64,000 bases of DNA from Streptomyces sp. Ncost-T10-10d (GTDB lineage Bacteria; Actinomycetota; Actinomycetes; Streptomycetales; Streptomycetaceae). The stretch's first letter is position 1, and every line of letters starts with the position of its first letter. Below, in pieces: positions 16,953 to 25,478 of the stretch. The stretch lies in contig NZ_FMDF01000135.1 of assembly GCF_900091955.1 (NCBI RefSeq), positions 62,001-126,000 on the forward strand, written 5' to 3'. A program made the translations under genes and the position numbers. The notes below the pieces were generated by a model. It had not been told where the DNA came from, made no database searches, and worked only from the letters and a program-made list of their open reading frames with translations.

Positions 16953-18077
16953 GTGAGCACAGACATTCCAGGCATCGACCCACTGGACGGGCTGCGCGCC
17001 CCGCAGGACCCGGACTGCGACGTCTTCCTCACCGGCACGGTCTTCCTCGACATCATCTTCACCGGCCTGGACAGCGCCCCGGTGCGCGGCACCGAGTCCT
17101 GGGCGCGCGGCATGGGCTCCAGCCCCGGCGGGGTTGCCAACATGGCCACCGCGCTGGCCCGGCTGGGACTGCACACCTCGCTGGCCGCGGCGTTCGGCGA
17201 CGACCACTACGGGGAGTACTGCTGGGACGCCCTGGAGCAGGGAGAGGGCATCGACCTGTCGATGTCGCACACCGTCCCCGGCTGGCACTCGCCGGTGACC
17301 GTCTCGATGGCGTACGAGGGCGAGCGGACGATGGTCTCGCACGGACACGAGGCCCCGGGCCCGGCGGGCACCCCCGGCGTCGCGATCGCCGCCGAGGAGC
17401 CCGCGTTCCCGAGCTGCCCGCCCCGTGCCCGGGCCGCCATCGCCTCGCTCGTCCCCGGCCGCAGCGAGCCCTGGGTCGCCAAGGCGGCCAGGAACGGCGC
17501 CCGGATCTTCGCCGACGTCGGCTGGGACGAGACCGGCCGCTGGGACCTGGACGCCCTCGTCGACCTGGAGCACTGCCAGGCCTTCCTGCCCAATGCCGAG
17601 GAGGCGATGCGCTACACCCGCACCGACTGCCCGCGCGCCGCCGCCCACGCCCTGGCCGAGCGGGTGCCGCTCGCCGTGGTCACCCTGGGCGCGGAGGGCG
17701 CGTACGCGGTGGACGCGGCGACCGGGGCGAGCGCCGAGGTGCCCGCGATCGAGGTCGAGGCGCTGGATCCGACCGGGGCGGGCGATGTCTTCGTCGCCGG
17801 ATTCGTCACCGGCACCCTGGCGGACTGGCCGCTGGCCGACCGGCTGGCCTTCGCCGGACTCACCGCGGCGCTCTCGGTGCAGGAGTTCGGTGGATCACTG
17901 TCGGCGCCGGACTGGGAGGAGATCGCCGCCTGGTGGCAACAGGTACGCACCTTCGCGGACCAGGACCCGGCGGCGCTCCAGCGATACGCGTTCCTGGAGG
18001 AACTGCTGCCCGCGGCGGCCCGGCCGTGGCCGCTGCGCAGGGCCGTCCCGACGATCGGCTTCCGCCGCCCGGCGTAA
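16953..18077 (+). CDS. PfkB-family carbohydrate kinase
   Basis: 374 residues of the ribokinase/PfkB superfamily. The N-terminal GG signature appears as SSPGGVANMATALARLG, the central region as HSPVTVSMAYEGERTM, and the C-terminal signature with catalytic Asp as DPTGAGDVFVAGF. It phosphorylates a sugar or sugar-like substrate whose identity cannot be read from sequence. GTG start at 16953 with GGGGAG 6 bases upstream. The C-terminus extends about 50 residues beyond the kinase core (WWQQVRTFADQDPAALQRY). Divergent from an MFS transporter that might carry a related substrate; this is only inference. Confidence 0.87.
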   Translation: MSTDIPGIDPLDGLRAPQDPDCDVFLTGTVFLDIIFTGLDSAPVRGTESWARGMGSSPGGVANMATALARLGLHTSLAAAFGDDHYGEYCWDALEQGEGIDLSMSHTVPGWHSPVTVSMAYEGERTMVSHGHEAPGPAGTPGVAIAAEEPAFPSCPPRARAAIASLVPGRSEPWVAKAARNGARIFADVGWDETGRWDLDALVDLEHCQAFLPNAEEAMRYTRTDCPRAAAHALAERVPLAVVTLGAEGAYAVDAATGASAEVPAIEVEALDPTGAGDVFVAGFVTGTLADWPLADRLAFAGLTAALSVQEFGGSLSAPDWEEIAAWWQQVRTFADQDPAALQRYAFLEELLPAAARPWPLRRAVPTIGFRRPA

Positions 18078-18216
18078 TCCCGGGCACAGGTGTTCGCAGC
18101 CTGTGCGAAAAAGCCCTCGGTGTTGTCGGTGCGGAGTCGTACGCTTGGTAATCCAGAGGTTGTCGATCGGCGAGAACCTTGCAACGGGAGGTATGTGCAG
18201 GCCACAGAGCCGGCCC

Positions 18217-19245
18217 ATGACTCAGACACCCACAGCCCAGACCCCCGCGCCGGGGCAGGCACGAGCCCAGTTCACCGTTCCGGCCAAGCATCCGATGGTG
18301 ACCGTTCTGGGCTCAGGTGACGCCCTGCTGCGCGTGATCGAGACGGCCTTCCCGGCGGCCGATATCCATGTCCGGGGAAATGAGGTCAGCGCCGCCGGAG
18401 ACGCGACGGAAGTCGCCCTGATCCAGCGCCTGTTCGACGAGATGATGCTGGTGCTCCGCACCGGTCAGCCGATGACGGAGGACGCAGTGGAACGCTCGAT
18501 CGCCATGCTCAGGGCGACGGAGAGCGGCGAGGGGGACGGCCCGGAGACGCCGGCCGAGGTGCTCACCCAGAACATCCTCTCCAGCCGCGGTCGCACGATC
18601 CGCCCCAAGACGCTCAACCAGAAGCGGTACGTCGACGCCATCGACAAACACACGGTCGTCTTCGGCATCGGCCCCGCGGGCACCGGCAAGACCTATCTCG
18701 CCATGGCGAAGGCGGTCCAGGCCCTGCAGTCCAAGCAGGTCAACCGGATCATCCTGACCCGTCCCGCCGTCGAGGCGGGCGAGCGGCTCGGCTTTCTGCC
18801 GGGCACGCTCTACGAGAAGATCGACCCCTACCTGCGCCCGCTCTACGACGCGCTCCACGACATGCTCGACCCCGACTCGATCCCGCGGCTGATGGCGGCG
18901 GGCACGATCGAGGTCGCGCCCCTGGCGTACATGCGCGGCCGCACGCTCAATGACGCGTTCATCATTCTCGACGAGGCGCAGAACACCAGCGCCGAGCAGA
19001 TGAAGATGTTCCTGACCCGGCTCGGCTTCGACTCGAAGATCGTCGTCACCGGTGACGTCACCCAGGTCGACCTGCCGAACGGGACCAAGAGCGGTCTGCG
19101 TCAGGTCCAGGACATCCTGGACGGCGTCGAGGACGTGCACTTCTCCCGGCTCACCTCCCAGGATGTCGTCCGGCACAAGCTGGTCGGCCGTATCGTCGAC
19201 GCGTACGAAAAGTACGACAGCCGAGACAGCCACAAACGGAAGTAG
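18217..19245 (+). CDS. phoH: PhoH-like ATPase
   Basis: 342 residues. Walker A is GPAGTGKT (about residue 150) and Walker B is AFIILDEAQN, with TRPAVEAGERLGFLPG and VTGDVTQVDLP typical of PhoH. PhoH-like proteins are RNA-associated ATPases found beside ybeY and era in many bacteria. An in-frame ATG at 18193 abuts a GGGAGG with no spacing; the ATG at 18217 (MTQTPTAQTP) matches the known Streptomyces N-terminus and is preferred. It leads the phoH-ybeY-corC run (ybeY 12 bp downstream). Confidence 0.93.
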   Translation: MTQTPTAQTPAPGQARAQFTVPAKHPMVTVLGSGDALLRVIETAFPAADIHVRGNEVSAAGDATEVALIQRLFDEMMLVLRTGQPMTEDAVERSIAMLRATESGEGDGPETPAEVLTQNILSSRGRTIRPKTLNQKRYVDAIDKHTVVFGIGPAGTGKTYLAMAKAVQALQSKQVNRIILTRPAVEAGERLGFLPGTLYEKIDPYLRPLYDALHDMLDPDSIPRLMAAGTIEVAPLAYMRGRTLNDAFIILDEAQNTSAEQMKMFLTRLGFDSKIVVTGDVTQVDLPNGTKSGLRQVQDILDGVEDVHFSRLTSQDVVRHKLVGRIVDAYEKYDSRDSHKRK

Positions 19246-19257
19246 TCGCAGCGCACC

Positions 19258-19755
19258 ATGTCGATCGACGTCAACAACGAGTCCGGAACCGAGGTCGATG
19301 AGCAGGCGATCCTCGACATCGCCCGCTACGCGCTCGCGCGGATGCGGATCCACCCGCTCTCCGAACTCTCGGTGATCGTGGTGGACACCGACGCCATGGA
19401 GCAGCTCCACATCCAGTGGATGGACCTGCCGGGACCCACGGATGTCATGTCCTTCCCGATGGACGAACTCCGTCCGCCGTCCAAGGACGACGAGGAGCCC
19501 CCGCAGGGGCTCCTCGGTGACATCGTGCTCTGCCCGGAGGTCGCCAAGAAGCAGGGCGAGGACGCTCAGACGCAGCACTCCATGGACGAGGAGCTCCAGC
19601 TCCTCACCGTCCACGGAGTGCTGCATCTCCTCGGGTACGACCACGAGGAGCCGGACGAGAAGGCTGAGATGTTCGGTCTCCAGGCCGCGATCGTCGACGG
19701 CTGGCGCGCCGAGCACGGCCTGACCGGCCCGTCGCCCGCGCCCACCGTGTCGTGA
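19258..19755 (+). CDS. ybeY: Endoribonuclease YbeY
   Basis: 165 residues with the zinc motif HGVLHLLGYDH (H-x3-H-x5-H) and the TDVMSFPMDE and GDIVLCPEVA segments of the family. YbeY takes part in 16S rRNA 3' maturation and ribosome quality control. It sits between phoH and corC, and the last four bases overlap the next start, as in other actinobacteria. Confidence 0.96.
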   Translation: MSIDVNNESGTEVDEQAILDIARYALARMRIHPLSELSVIVVDTDAMEQLHIQWMDLPGPTDVMSFPMDELRPPSKDDEEPPQGLLGDIVLCPEVAKKQGEDAQTQHSMDEELQLLTVHGVLHLLGYDHEEPDEKAEMFGLQAAIVDGWRAEHGLTGPSPAPTVS

Positions 19756-21044
19756 GCGTTCCCCTCGTCCTGGGTGCCGTCCTGCTGGTCGTCGTCGGCT
19801 GGCTGGCGGCCTGCGCGGAGGCGGGCATCGCCCGTACGTCCAGCTTCCGGGCCGCCGAGGCGGTCCGTTCCGGTCGGCGTGGCAGCCAGAAGCTGGAACA
19901 GGTCGCGGCGGATCCGACCCGTTATCTCAATGTCGCCCTGCTGGTGCGGGTCGCCTGTGAGATGTCGGCCGGTGTGCTCGTCACGTACGCCTGTCTGAAG
20001 GAGTTCCCGGAGACCTGGGAGGCACTGGCCGTCGCCATGGCGGTGATGGTTCTCGTCTCCTATGTGGCCATCGGTGTGTCGCCGCGCACCATCGGCCGCC
20101 AGCACCCGCTGAACACGGCCACGGCGGCGGCGTACGTCCTGCTGCCGCTGGCCAGGGTCATGGGCCCCATCCCGCAGTTGCTGATCCTCATCGGCAACGC
20201 GCTGACGCCGGGCAAGGGGTTCCGCAAGGGACCGTTCGCCAGCGAGGCCGAACTGCGGGCGATGGTCGACCTCGCCGAGGCGGAGTCGCTGATCGAGGAC
20301 GAGGAGCGCCGGATGGTGCACTCCGTCTTCGAGCTCGGTGACACGCTCGTACGCGAGGTCATGGTGCCGCGGACCGACCTGGTCTGCATCGAGCGCTACA
20401 AGACGATCCGGCAGGCGCTGACCCTGGCGCTGCGCTCCGGTTTCTCGCGGATCCCCGTCACCGGGGAGAACGAGGACGACATCGTCGGCATCGTGTACCT
20501 CAAGGACCTGGTCCGCAAGACGCACATCAACCGCGAGTCGGAGGCCGATCCGGTCTCCACGGCGATGCGGCCGGCGGCGTTCGTGCCCGACACGAAGAAC
20601 GCCGGTGATCTGCTGCGCGAGATGCAGCAGGACCGCAGCCATGTCGCCGTCGTGATCGACGAGTACGGCGGTACGGCGGGCATCGTGACCATCGAGGACA
20701 TCCTCGAAGAGATCGTCGGCGAGATCACCGACGAGTACGACCGCGAACTCCCGCCCGTCCAGGCGCTGGAGAACGGCTGCTTCCGGGTGACCGCGCGCCT
20801 CGACATCGGCGACCTGGGGGAGCTGTTCGGCCTCGACGAGTTCGACGACGAGGACGTGGAGACGGTCGGCGGTCTTCTCGCGAAGGCGCTCGGACGGGTT
20901 CCGATCGCCGGCGCGTCCTCGCTGGTCGACCTGCCCGACGGCCGCCGTATCCGGCTGACCGCGGAGTCCCCGGCGGGCCGCCGGAACAAGATCGTCACGG
21001 TGCTGGTGGAGCCCGTGGAGCCGGAGGGGGTGGACGCGGGGTGA
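19752..21044 (+). CDS. CNNM/CBS-domain transporter-like protein (CorC/HlyC family)
   Basis: 430 residues: an N-terminal CNNM (DUF21) membrane domain with about four hydrophobic segments (PLVLGAVLLVVVGWLAACAEAG first), then a pair of CBS domains (REVMVPRTDLVCIE, HVAVVIDEYGGTAGIVTIEDILEEIVGEI) and a C-terminal CorC_HlyC domain (RLDIGDLGELFGL). Family members are linked to magnesium or cobalt efflux; older annotations call them hemolysins. The GTG start overlaps the ybeY stop, so it is translationally coupled. Confidence 0.92.
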   Translation: MSVPLVLGAVLLVVVGWLAACAEAGIARTSSFRAAEAVRSGRRGSQKLEQVAADPTRYLNVALLVRVACEMSAGVLVTYACLKEFPETWEALAVAMAVMVLVSYVAIGVSPRTIGRQHPLNTATAAAYVLLPLARVMGPIPQLLILIGNALTPGKGFRKGPFASEAELRAMVDLAEAESLIEDEERRMVHSVFELGDTLVREVMVPRTDLVCIERYKTIRQALTLALRSGFSRIPVTGENEDDIVGIVYLKDLVRKTHINRESEADPVSTAMRPAAFVPDTKNAGDLLREMQQDRSHVAVVIDEYGGTAGIVTIEDILEEIVGEITDEYDRELPPVQALENGCFRVTARLDIGDLGELFGLDEFDDEDVETVGGLLAKALGRVPIAGASSLVDLPDGRRIRLTAESPAGRRNKIVTVLVEPVEPEGVDAG

Positions 21045-21394
21045 CTCCGCAGCAGCTGAGGGCGTTCTGCCTGGAGTTCAACGCGAGCGTCGAGGAGTTC
21101 CCGTTCGGGCCGGAGGCGTCCGTCTTCAAGGTGCTCGGCAAGATGTTCGCGCTCGCCGCGCTGGACGCGCGACCGCTGACGGTGAACCTCAAGTGCGATC
21201 CGGACGAGGCGGTGCGGCTGCGGGAGGAGTACGACGCGGTGGTGCCGGGCTGGCACATGAACAAGCGGCACTGGAACACGGTGACGGTGTCCGGGGTGCC
21301 GGACCGGGTGCTCCGTGAGCTGATCGAGGACTCCTACGACCTGGTGGTGTCGGGGCTGCCGAAGGCGGAACGGCTGCGGCTGGACCGGGCGTAG
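21041..21394 (+). CDS. MmcQ/YjbR family protein
   Basis: 117 residues with the YjbR pattern: LEFNASVEEFPFGPEASVFKVLGKMFAL, VNLKCDPDEAVRLREEY and VPGWHMNKRHWNTV. These are small CyaY-like-fold proteins suggested to bind DNA; the function is not settled. The GTG start overlaps the stop of corC by four bases, so it belongs to the same operon. Confidence 0.88.
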   Translation: MTPQQLRAFCLEFNASVEEFPFGPEASVFKVLGKMFALAALDARPLTVNLKCDPDEAVRLREEYDAVVPGWHMNKRHWNTVTVSGVPDRVLRELIEDSYDLVVSGLPKAERLRLDRA

Positions 21395-21398
21395 GTCT

Positions 21399-21435
21399 CC
21401 GCGGGGCGGGGCGGGGAAGGGGACGAGCCCCGCGG
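21399..21435 (+). terminator. Possible terminator after the YjbR gene
   Basis: 8-bp arms CCGCGGGG (21399-21406) and CCCCGCGG (21428-21435) enclose a G-rich loop in the 57-bp gap before the deaminase-like gene. The arms are short, so it is a weak call. Confidence 0.35.
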
Positions 21436-21451
21436 TTCGTATGCTCGGCAC

Positions 21452-21805
21452 ATGACTGAGAGCACCGGCCTCGGCGCCGAGGACCGCAAGATCGTCACGC
21501 TGGCGCGCAGCGCCCGCGCCCGCAACGGTGTCCCGGAGGGCGCGGCCGTACGGGACGAGACCGGACGTACGTACGTCGCGGGCACCGTGCAGCTGGAGTC
21601 GCTGAAGCTCAGCGCGCTGCAGACCGCCGTGGCGATGGCCGTGGCCAGCGGCGCCACCTCGCTGGAGGCGGCCGCGGTCGTCTCCGAGGCGCAGACCCCG
21701 TCGGACGCGGACCGTGCCGCGGTACGGGACCTGGGCGGCCCGGACACACCGGTACTGCTCGCCGGACCCGACGGCACGCTGCGGGTCAGTGTGACGGCGG
21801 GCTGA
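21452..21805 (+). CDS. Cytidine deaminase-like protein lacking the zinc-binding motif
   Basis: 117 residues. The fold pattern is that of small cytidine deaminases (LARSARARNGVPEGAAVRDETGRTYVAGTVQLESLKLSALQTAVAMAVASGA), and its position between the corC block and era is where cdd sits in many Gram-positives. However, the catalytic H/C-A-E and P-C-x2-C motifs are absent: there is no cysteine at all and no HAE. Deamination by the usual zinc mechanism is therefore not possible. It may be a pseudoenzyme with a binding or structural role, retained at the ancestral locus. Confidence 0.75.
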   Translation: MTESTGLGAEDRKIVTLARSARARNGVPEGAAVRDETGRTYVAGTVQLESLKLSALQTAVAMAVASGATSLEAAAVVSEAQTPSDADRAAVRDLGGPDTPVLLAGPDGTLRVSVTAG

Positions 21806-21831
21806 CGCCGACAGAATCCACACACCGTGTA

Positions 21832-21866
21832 CGAACGCCCCGCACCCCACCGGCGCGGGGCGTTCG
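21832..21866 (+). terminator. Terminator after the deaminase-like gene
   Basis: 12-bp perfect stem (21832-21843 with 21855-21866) with an 11-base loop, 27 bp after the stop. It isolates the upstream phoH block from the secreted-protein pair. Confidence 0.75.
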
Positions 21867-21892
21867 CACGCCATGTGAGGAGAACGAGGATC

Positions 21893-21917
21893 TTGACAGT
21901 ATCTGATGGCCCATCAG
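21893..21917 (+). promoter_or_regulatory. Promoter-like TTGACA followed by a 15-bp palindrome, upstream of the WxL pair
   Basis: TTGACA at 21893-21898, then CTGATGG-C-CCATCAG (21903-21917), a perfect 7-1-7 palindrome starting 4 bases later. No good -10 is seen at standard spacing. The site lies 105 bp upstream of the WxL start, in a relatively AT-rich pocket. I read it as an operator or an alternative-sigma promoter element. Confidence 0.5.
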
Positions 21918-22021
21918 TTGGTGCATTTCGTTTCCATTGACTTCTTTTCGGCCGGAGTCGTCAATGGGCCCCCTGTCGGCGCAGAAGAGCCGCTGCGCCG
22001 CATCCGGCAGGAGGGGGCTCC

Positions 22022-23404
22022 ATGCGTCCGACCGTTCGAAGAATCAGCCTGCGAAGATCCGATTTCCGAAAACATCCCGCGCGCGGCCGCCGCTGGGCCG
22101 CCGCGCTGGGCGTGGGCGCGCTCGTCGTCGCCGGGGGAGGAGCACTCGCAGGCCCCGCGCAGGCCATGGTGACGGCCTCCGTACCGGTGGACTTCCCGAC
22201 CCACTGCATTCCGCCGGCCATCGCGGGCATCCCGCCGATCGACGGGACCACGAAGGCCGAGATCACCGTCGACAACGCCGTCCCGGAGGTGGGCGACACC
22301 GTCACGGTCACGTACACCGTCATCAAGCCCGCCGCGGGCAACCCGGTCGATCTGGCCCTGCCCGCCGACATCATGACGCCGACCGGCAAGGTCACCGTCG
22401 GCGGCGCGCAGTCGGCGAGCATCACCGTCGCGGGCCCGAAGAAGAACACCCCGGTACCCGGCAAGGGCGACTTCCCGTCGTTCTCGATGACCGGCACGTT
22501 CACGGTCACCGCGCCCGGACAGATCACGCTGTCGCCCGGCGACTACAACATCCACACCAGCTACATCATGGAGCTGGACACCCCTTGCACGGTGACGAGC
22601 CCGCCCGCTCCCGTCTCCGAGACGATCATCGCGACGGACGGCGGCGGCCAGGTCAACGAGCGTGCCATCCAGCTCGGGACCGCATCCGGCAAGGCGGGCG
22701 ACCCGGTCACCGTGACCGGGTCGAAGTTCACCGCGGGCGCGGACATCATGCTCGCAGGCCGGGCCGGTGACACCCAGACCGCCGACACGGCCACGGTCAA
22801 GGCGGACGGCTCCGGCGGCTTCAGCGGCCGGCTCACCGTCAACGATCCGGCGACCACCGGAATCGTCGCCTACGAGGGCGGCAACTGGGACGCGGCCAAG
22901 GGCGCGGGCCCACAGGCCTACACCGTCACCGGTGGCGGCGGCGAGATCCCGGACGGCAGCCAGCAGCTCAACTCGTCCGTCAAGGCGGGCACGCTGTCCA
23001 TGGTCCAGGCCGGGGACACCGTCGAGATGTCGGCGGTCGACTTCGGGAGGGGCGGCGCCTCCCGCGGCTCCCTGCAGACGGTGACGGTCGAGGACTACCG
23101 CGGCGGCCCCGCCGGCTGGTCCCTGACCGGAAAGGTCACCGACTTCAAGGGTCCCGGCGGCGCGACGATCGGCGCATCCGCACTCGGCTGGACCCCGGTC
23201 TGCGCGACGAAGGCCGGCAGCCCCAGCACCTGTGCGGCCGGTTCCCAGGGGCCGGTCGGCAGCGCGGGCGCCACGCTGGCGTCCACGCCGAACGGGAACT
23301 TCACCGGCGGCGAGTTCACCGTCGACGCCCGGCTCGCGCTGAACGTACCGGCGTACACCGCCCCCGGCTCGTACTCCGGCGTGCTCACCCTCACCCTCAC
23401 GTGA
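22022..23404 (+). CDS. Secreted WxL-domain-like cell-surface protein
   Basis: 460 residues from the ATG at 22022, with a strong GGAGGGGG ribosome site. The signal peptide has an Arg-rich n-region (RGRRWAAALGVGALVVAGG) and an AQA-type cleavage near residue 48. Two Ig/Big-like repeats follow (EITVDNAVPEVGDTVTVTYTV, then GKAGDPVTVTGSKFTAGADI). The C-terminal ~150 residues fit a WxL domain: AGDTVEMSAVDFGR, the two tryptophan motifs in GWSLTGKVTDF and LGWTPVC, and the closing GGEFTVDARLALNVPAYTAPGSYSGVLTLTLT. WxL domains bind peptidoglycan non-covalently. The next gene encodes a DUF916 protein, the usual partner. Confidence 0.78.
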   Translation: MRPTVRRISLRRSDFRKHPARGRRWAAALGVGALVVAGGGALAGPAQAMVTASVPVDFPTHCIPPAIAGIPPIDGTTKAEITVDNAVPEVGDTVTVTYTVIKPAAGNPVDLALPADIMTPTGKVTVGGAQSASITVAGPKKNTPVPGKGDFPSFSMTGTFTVTAPGQITLSPGDYNIHTSYIMELDTPCTVTSPPAPVSETIIATDGGGQVNERAIQLGTASGKAGDPVTVTGSKFTAGADIMLAGRAGDTQTADTATVKADGSGGFSGRLTVNDPATTGIVAYEGGNWDAAKGAGPQAYTVTGGGGEIPDGSQQLNSSVKAGTLSMVQAGDTVEMSAVDFGRGGASRGSLQTVTVEDYRGGPAGWSLTGKVTDFKGPGGATIGASALGWTPVCATKAGSPSTCAAGSQGPVGSAGATLASTPNGNFTGGEFTVDARLALNVPAYTAPGSYSGVLTLTLT

Positions 23405-23496
23405 CCGAGCAACCCCGATCAACCGGTGGACCGGGCGCGCACCCGCCCGGACCGCCCCGAACCGAGCCCGACCGACCGACCCGGAGGCCCTGCACC

Positions 23497-24441
23497 GTGC
23501 GCAAGCTGTACGTACTCCTCGTGGCAGGCGCCCTCATGCTGATCGGAGCCTCTGCGGTCCACGCCGCGGACAACGGCAGCTGGTCGGTCTACCCGGCCAC
23601 CACACAGGCCGGTCAGCGCCCGTACTTCTACCTCTCCGCCGACCCCGGCGCCACGCTCGACGACAAGGTCACCGTCACCAACAAGACGGACCGGCCGCAG
23701 ACCTTCCGGCTGTACGCGGCCGACGCCTACAACACCGCACGCGACGGCGGATTCGCCGTCCGCGCCCAGAACGAGAAACAGCGCTCGGTCGGCGCCTGGG
23801 CGAGGACCGACCGTGAACGGGTCACCGTGCGCCCGCACGGCTCGGTCACCGTCCCGGTCACCATCACCGTCCCGAAGGACGCCGAGCCGGGTGACCACCC
23901 CGGCGCACTCGTCGCCCTCGACGAACGCATCGACCCCGCCGACGCGGGAGCCGTCGCCGTCGGCATCCAGAAGGCGGTGGGCGCCCGGATCTACCTGCGG
24001 ATCAACGGACCGACCATGCCCGCGCTCTCCGTCGACGACGTCGAGGTCGAGCACACCCAGCCGCTGGTCCCGGGCACCGGCAGGAGCCGGGCCGTCATCT
24101 CGTACACGCTCCACAACCGGGGCAATGTCACCCTCAACCCCAAGGTCGCTCTCAGGGCCGAGGGCCTCTTCGGCCGCACTCTGCTCGCCCGGGATCTCAA
24201 GAAGATCCCCTCCGAACTGCTGCCCCGCCAGCAGGTCAGGCTGACCGAACAGTGGGCCGGCGCGCCGCAGCTGGAATGGGGCGAGATAGAAGTGACCGCG
24301 AGCGCCCGCGACACCCGCGAGTCCGCCGCCGTCTCCTACTTCGCACTGCCCTGGCTGGTTGCCGGGGCCCTGCTGGTGATCGTCGGCGGGGGTACGGGGA
24401 TGTGGATCCGGGCCCGTCGGAGCCGTACCCGCGGGGCCTGA
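23497..24441 (+). CDS. DUF916-family WxL-interacting protein with C-terminal membrane anchor
   Basis: 314 residues. From the GTG at 23497 the protein begins with a clean signal peptide (RKLYVLLVAGALMLIGASAVHA), preceded by GGAGG at 23482-23486; the longer frame from 23401 would put 32 Pro-rich residues ahead of it. The mature part has the two beta-sandwich domains of DUF916/DUF3324-type proteins (WSVYPATTQAGQRPYFYLSADPGATLDDKVTVTN; later YTLHNRGNVTLNPKVALRAEG). It ends in a single membrane helix (PWLVAGALLVIVGGGTG) and a short Arg-rich cytoplasmic tail. In Firmicutes these proteins tether WxL proteins. Confidence 0.78.
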   Translation: MRKLYVLLVAGALMLIGASAVHAADNGSWSVYPATTQAGQRPYFYLSADPGATLDDKVTVTNKTDRPQTFRLYAADAYNTARDGGFAVRAQNEKQRSVGAWARTDRERVTVRPHGSVTVPVTITVPKDAEPGDHPGALVALDERIDPADAGAVAVGIQKAVGARIYLRINGPTMPALSVDDVEVEHTQPLVPGTGRSRAVISYTLHNRGNVTLNPKVALRAEGLFGRTLLARDLKKIPSELLPRQQVRLTEQWAGAPQLEWGEIEVTASARDTRESAAVSYFALPWLVAGALLVIVGGGTGMWIRARRSRTRGA

Positions 24442-24455
24442 GGCGACGCGCGACA

Positions 24456-24487
24456 GGCCCCGCCGCGGCCCTTGGTGCGGCGGGGCC
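24456..24487 (+). terminator. Terminator between the WxL pair and era
   Basis: 11-bp perfect GC stem (24456-24466 with 24477-24487) with a 10-base loop, 15 bp after the DUF916 stop. It ends only 26 bp before the era start. Confidence 0.65.
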
Positions 24488-24512
24488 GCCAGGATCGGGG
24501 ACAATGGGCGCC

Positions 24513-25478
24513 ATGAGCGTTCGACCTGACACAGAAGCCGCTGCACAGCGGGCTGCGAACAACGCCCCCCATCGGGCCGGCTTCGCCTGCTTCGTGGGCC
24601 GCCCCAACGCGGGCAAGTCCACCCTCACGAACGCTCTGGTCGGCCAGAAGGTGGCGATCACCTCCAACCGGCCCCAGACCACCCGGCACACCGTGCGCGG
24701 CATCGTGCACCGCGAGGACGCGCAGCTGATCCTCGTCGACACTCCCGGCCTCCACAAGCCGCGCACGCTGCTGGGCGAGCGTCTCAACGACGTCGTACGG
24801 ACCACCTGGGCCGAGGTCGACGTCATCGGCTTCTGCCTGCCCGCCGACCAGAAGCTCGGCCCCGGCGACAAGTACATCGTCAAGGAACTCGCGGGCATCA
24901 AGAAGACTCCGAAGATCGCCGTCATCACCAAGACCGACCTGGTCGACTCCAAGCAGCTCGCCGAACAGCTGCTCGCCGTCTCCCGCCTCGGTGAGGAGCT
25001 CGGCTTCGAGTGGGCGGAGATCGTCCCGGTCTCCGCGGTCAAGGACAAGCAGGTCGACCTGCTGGCCGATCTGATCGCCCCCCTGCTCCCCGAGAGCCCG
25101 CCGCTCTACCCGGAGGGCGACCTCACCGACGAGCCCGAGATGGTCATGGTCGCGGAGCTGATCCGCGAGGCCGCGCTCGAAGGCGTACGGGACGAGCTGC
25201 CGCACTCCATCGCGGTCGTCGTCGAGGAGATGCTGCCGCGCGAGGACCGCCCGGCGGACAAGCCGCTGCTCGACATCCACGCCAACGTCTACATCGAGCG
25301 CCCCAGCCAGAAGGGCATCATCATCGGCCCGAAGGGCAAGCGGCTGAAGGACGTCGGCACGAAGTCGCGCAAGCACATCGAGGCACTGCTCGGCACGCCG
25401 GTCTTCCTGGACCTGCATGTGAAGGTCGCCAAGGACTGGCAGCGCGATCCGAAGCAGCTGCGGAAACTGGGGTTCTGA
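24513..25478 (+). CDS. era: GTPase Era
   Basis: 321 residues. The GTPase domain shows G1 GRPNAGKST, G3 DTPG and G4 TKTD, with the Era-specific NRPQTTRHTVRGI switch. The C-terminal KH domain is present with GPKGKRLKDVG. Era binds 16S rRNA near its 3' end and assists 30S assembly, in keeping with ybeY and phoH nearby. Start ATG 24513 is chosen; ATG 24504 is three codons upstream. Unusually, the last ~30 bases of the gene plus its trailer are repeated 128 bp downstream. Confidence 0.97.
   Translation: MSVRPDTEAAAQRAANNAPHRAGFACFVGRPNAGKSTLTNALVGQKVAITSNRPQTTRHTVRGIVHREDAQLILVDTPGLHKPRTLLGERLNDVVRTTWAEVDVIGFCLPADQKLGPGDKYIVKELAGIKKTPKIAVITKTDLVDSKQLAEQLLAVSRLGEELGFEWAEIVPVSAVKDKQVDLLADLIAPLLPESPPLYPEGDLTDEPEMVMVAELIREAALEGVRDELPHSIAVVVEEMLPREDRPADKPLLDIHANVYIERPSQKGIIIGPKGKRLKDVGTKSRKHIEALLGTPVFLDLHVKVAKDWQRDPKQLRKLGF

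Noticed and set aside
13795..16983. 1062-codon open frame on the minus strand
   Set aside because: Shadow of RNase Z and the deaminase plus a different frame of the MFS gene; the translation is Arg/Gly/Pro-rich without motifs.
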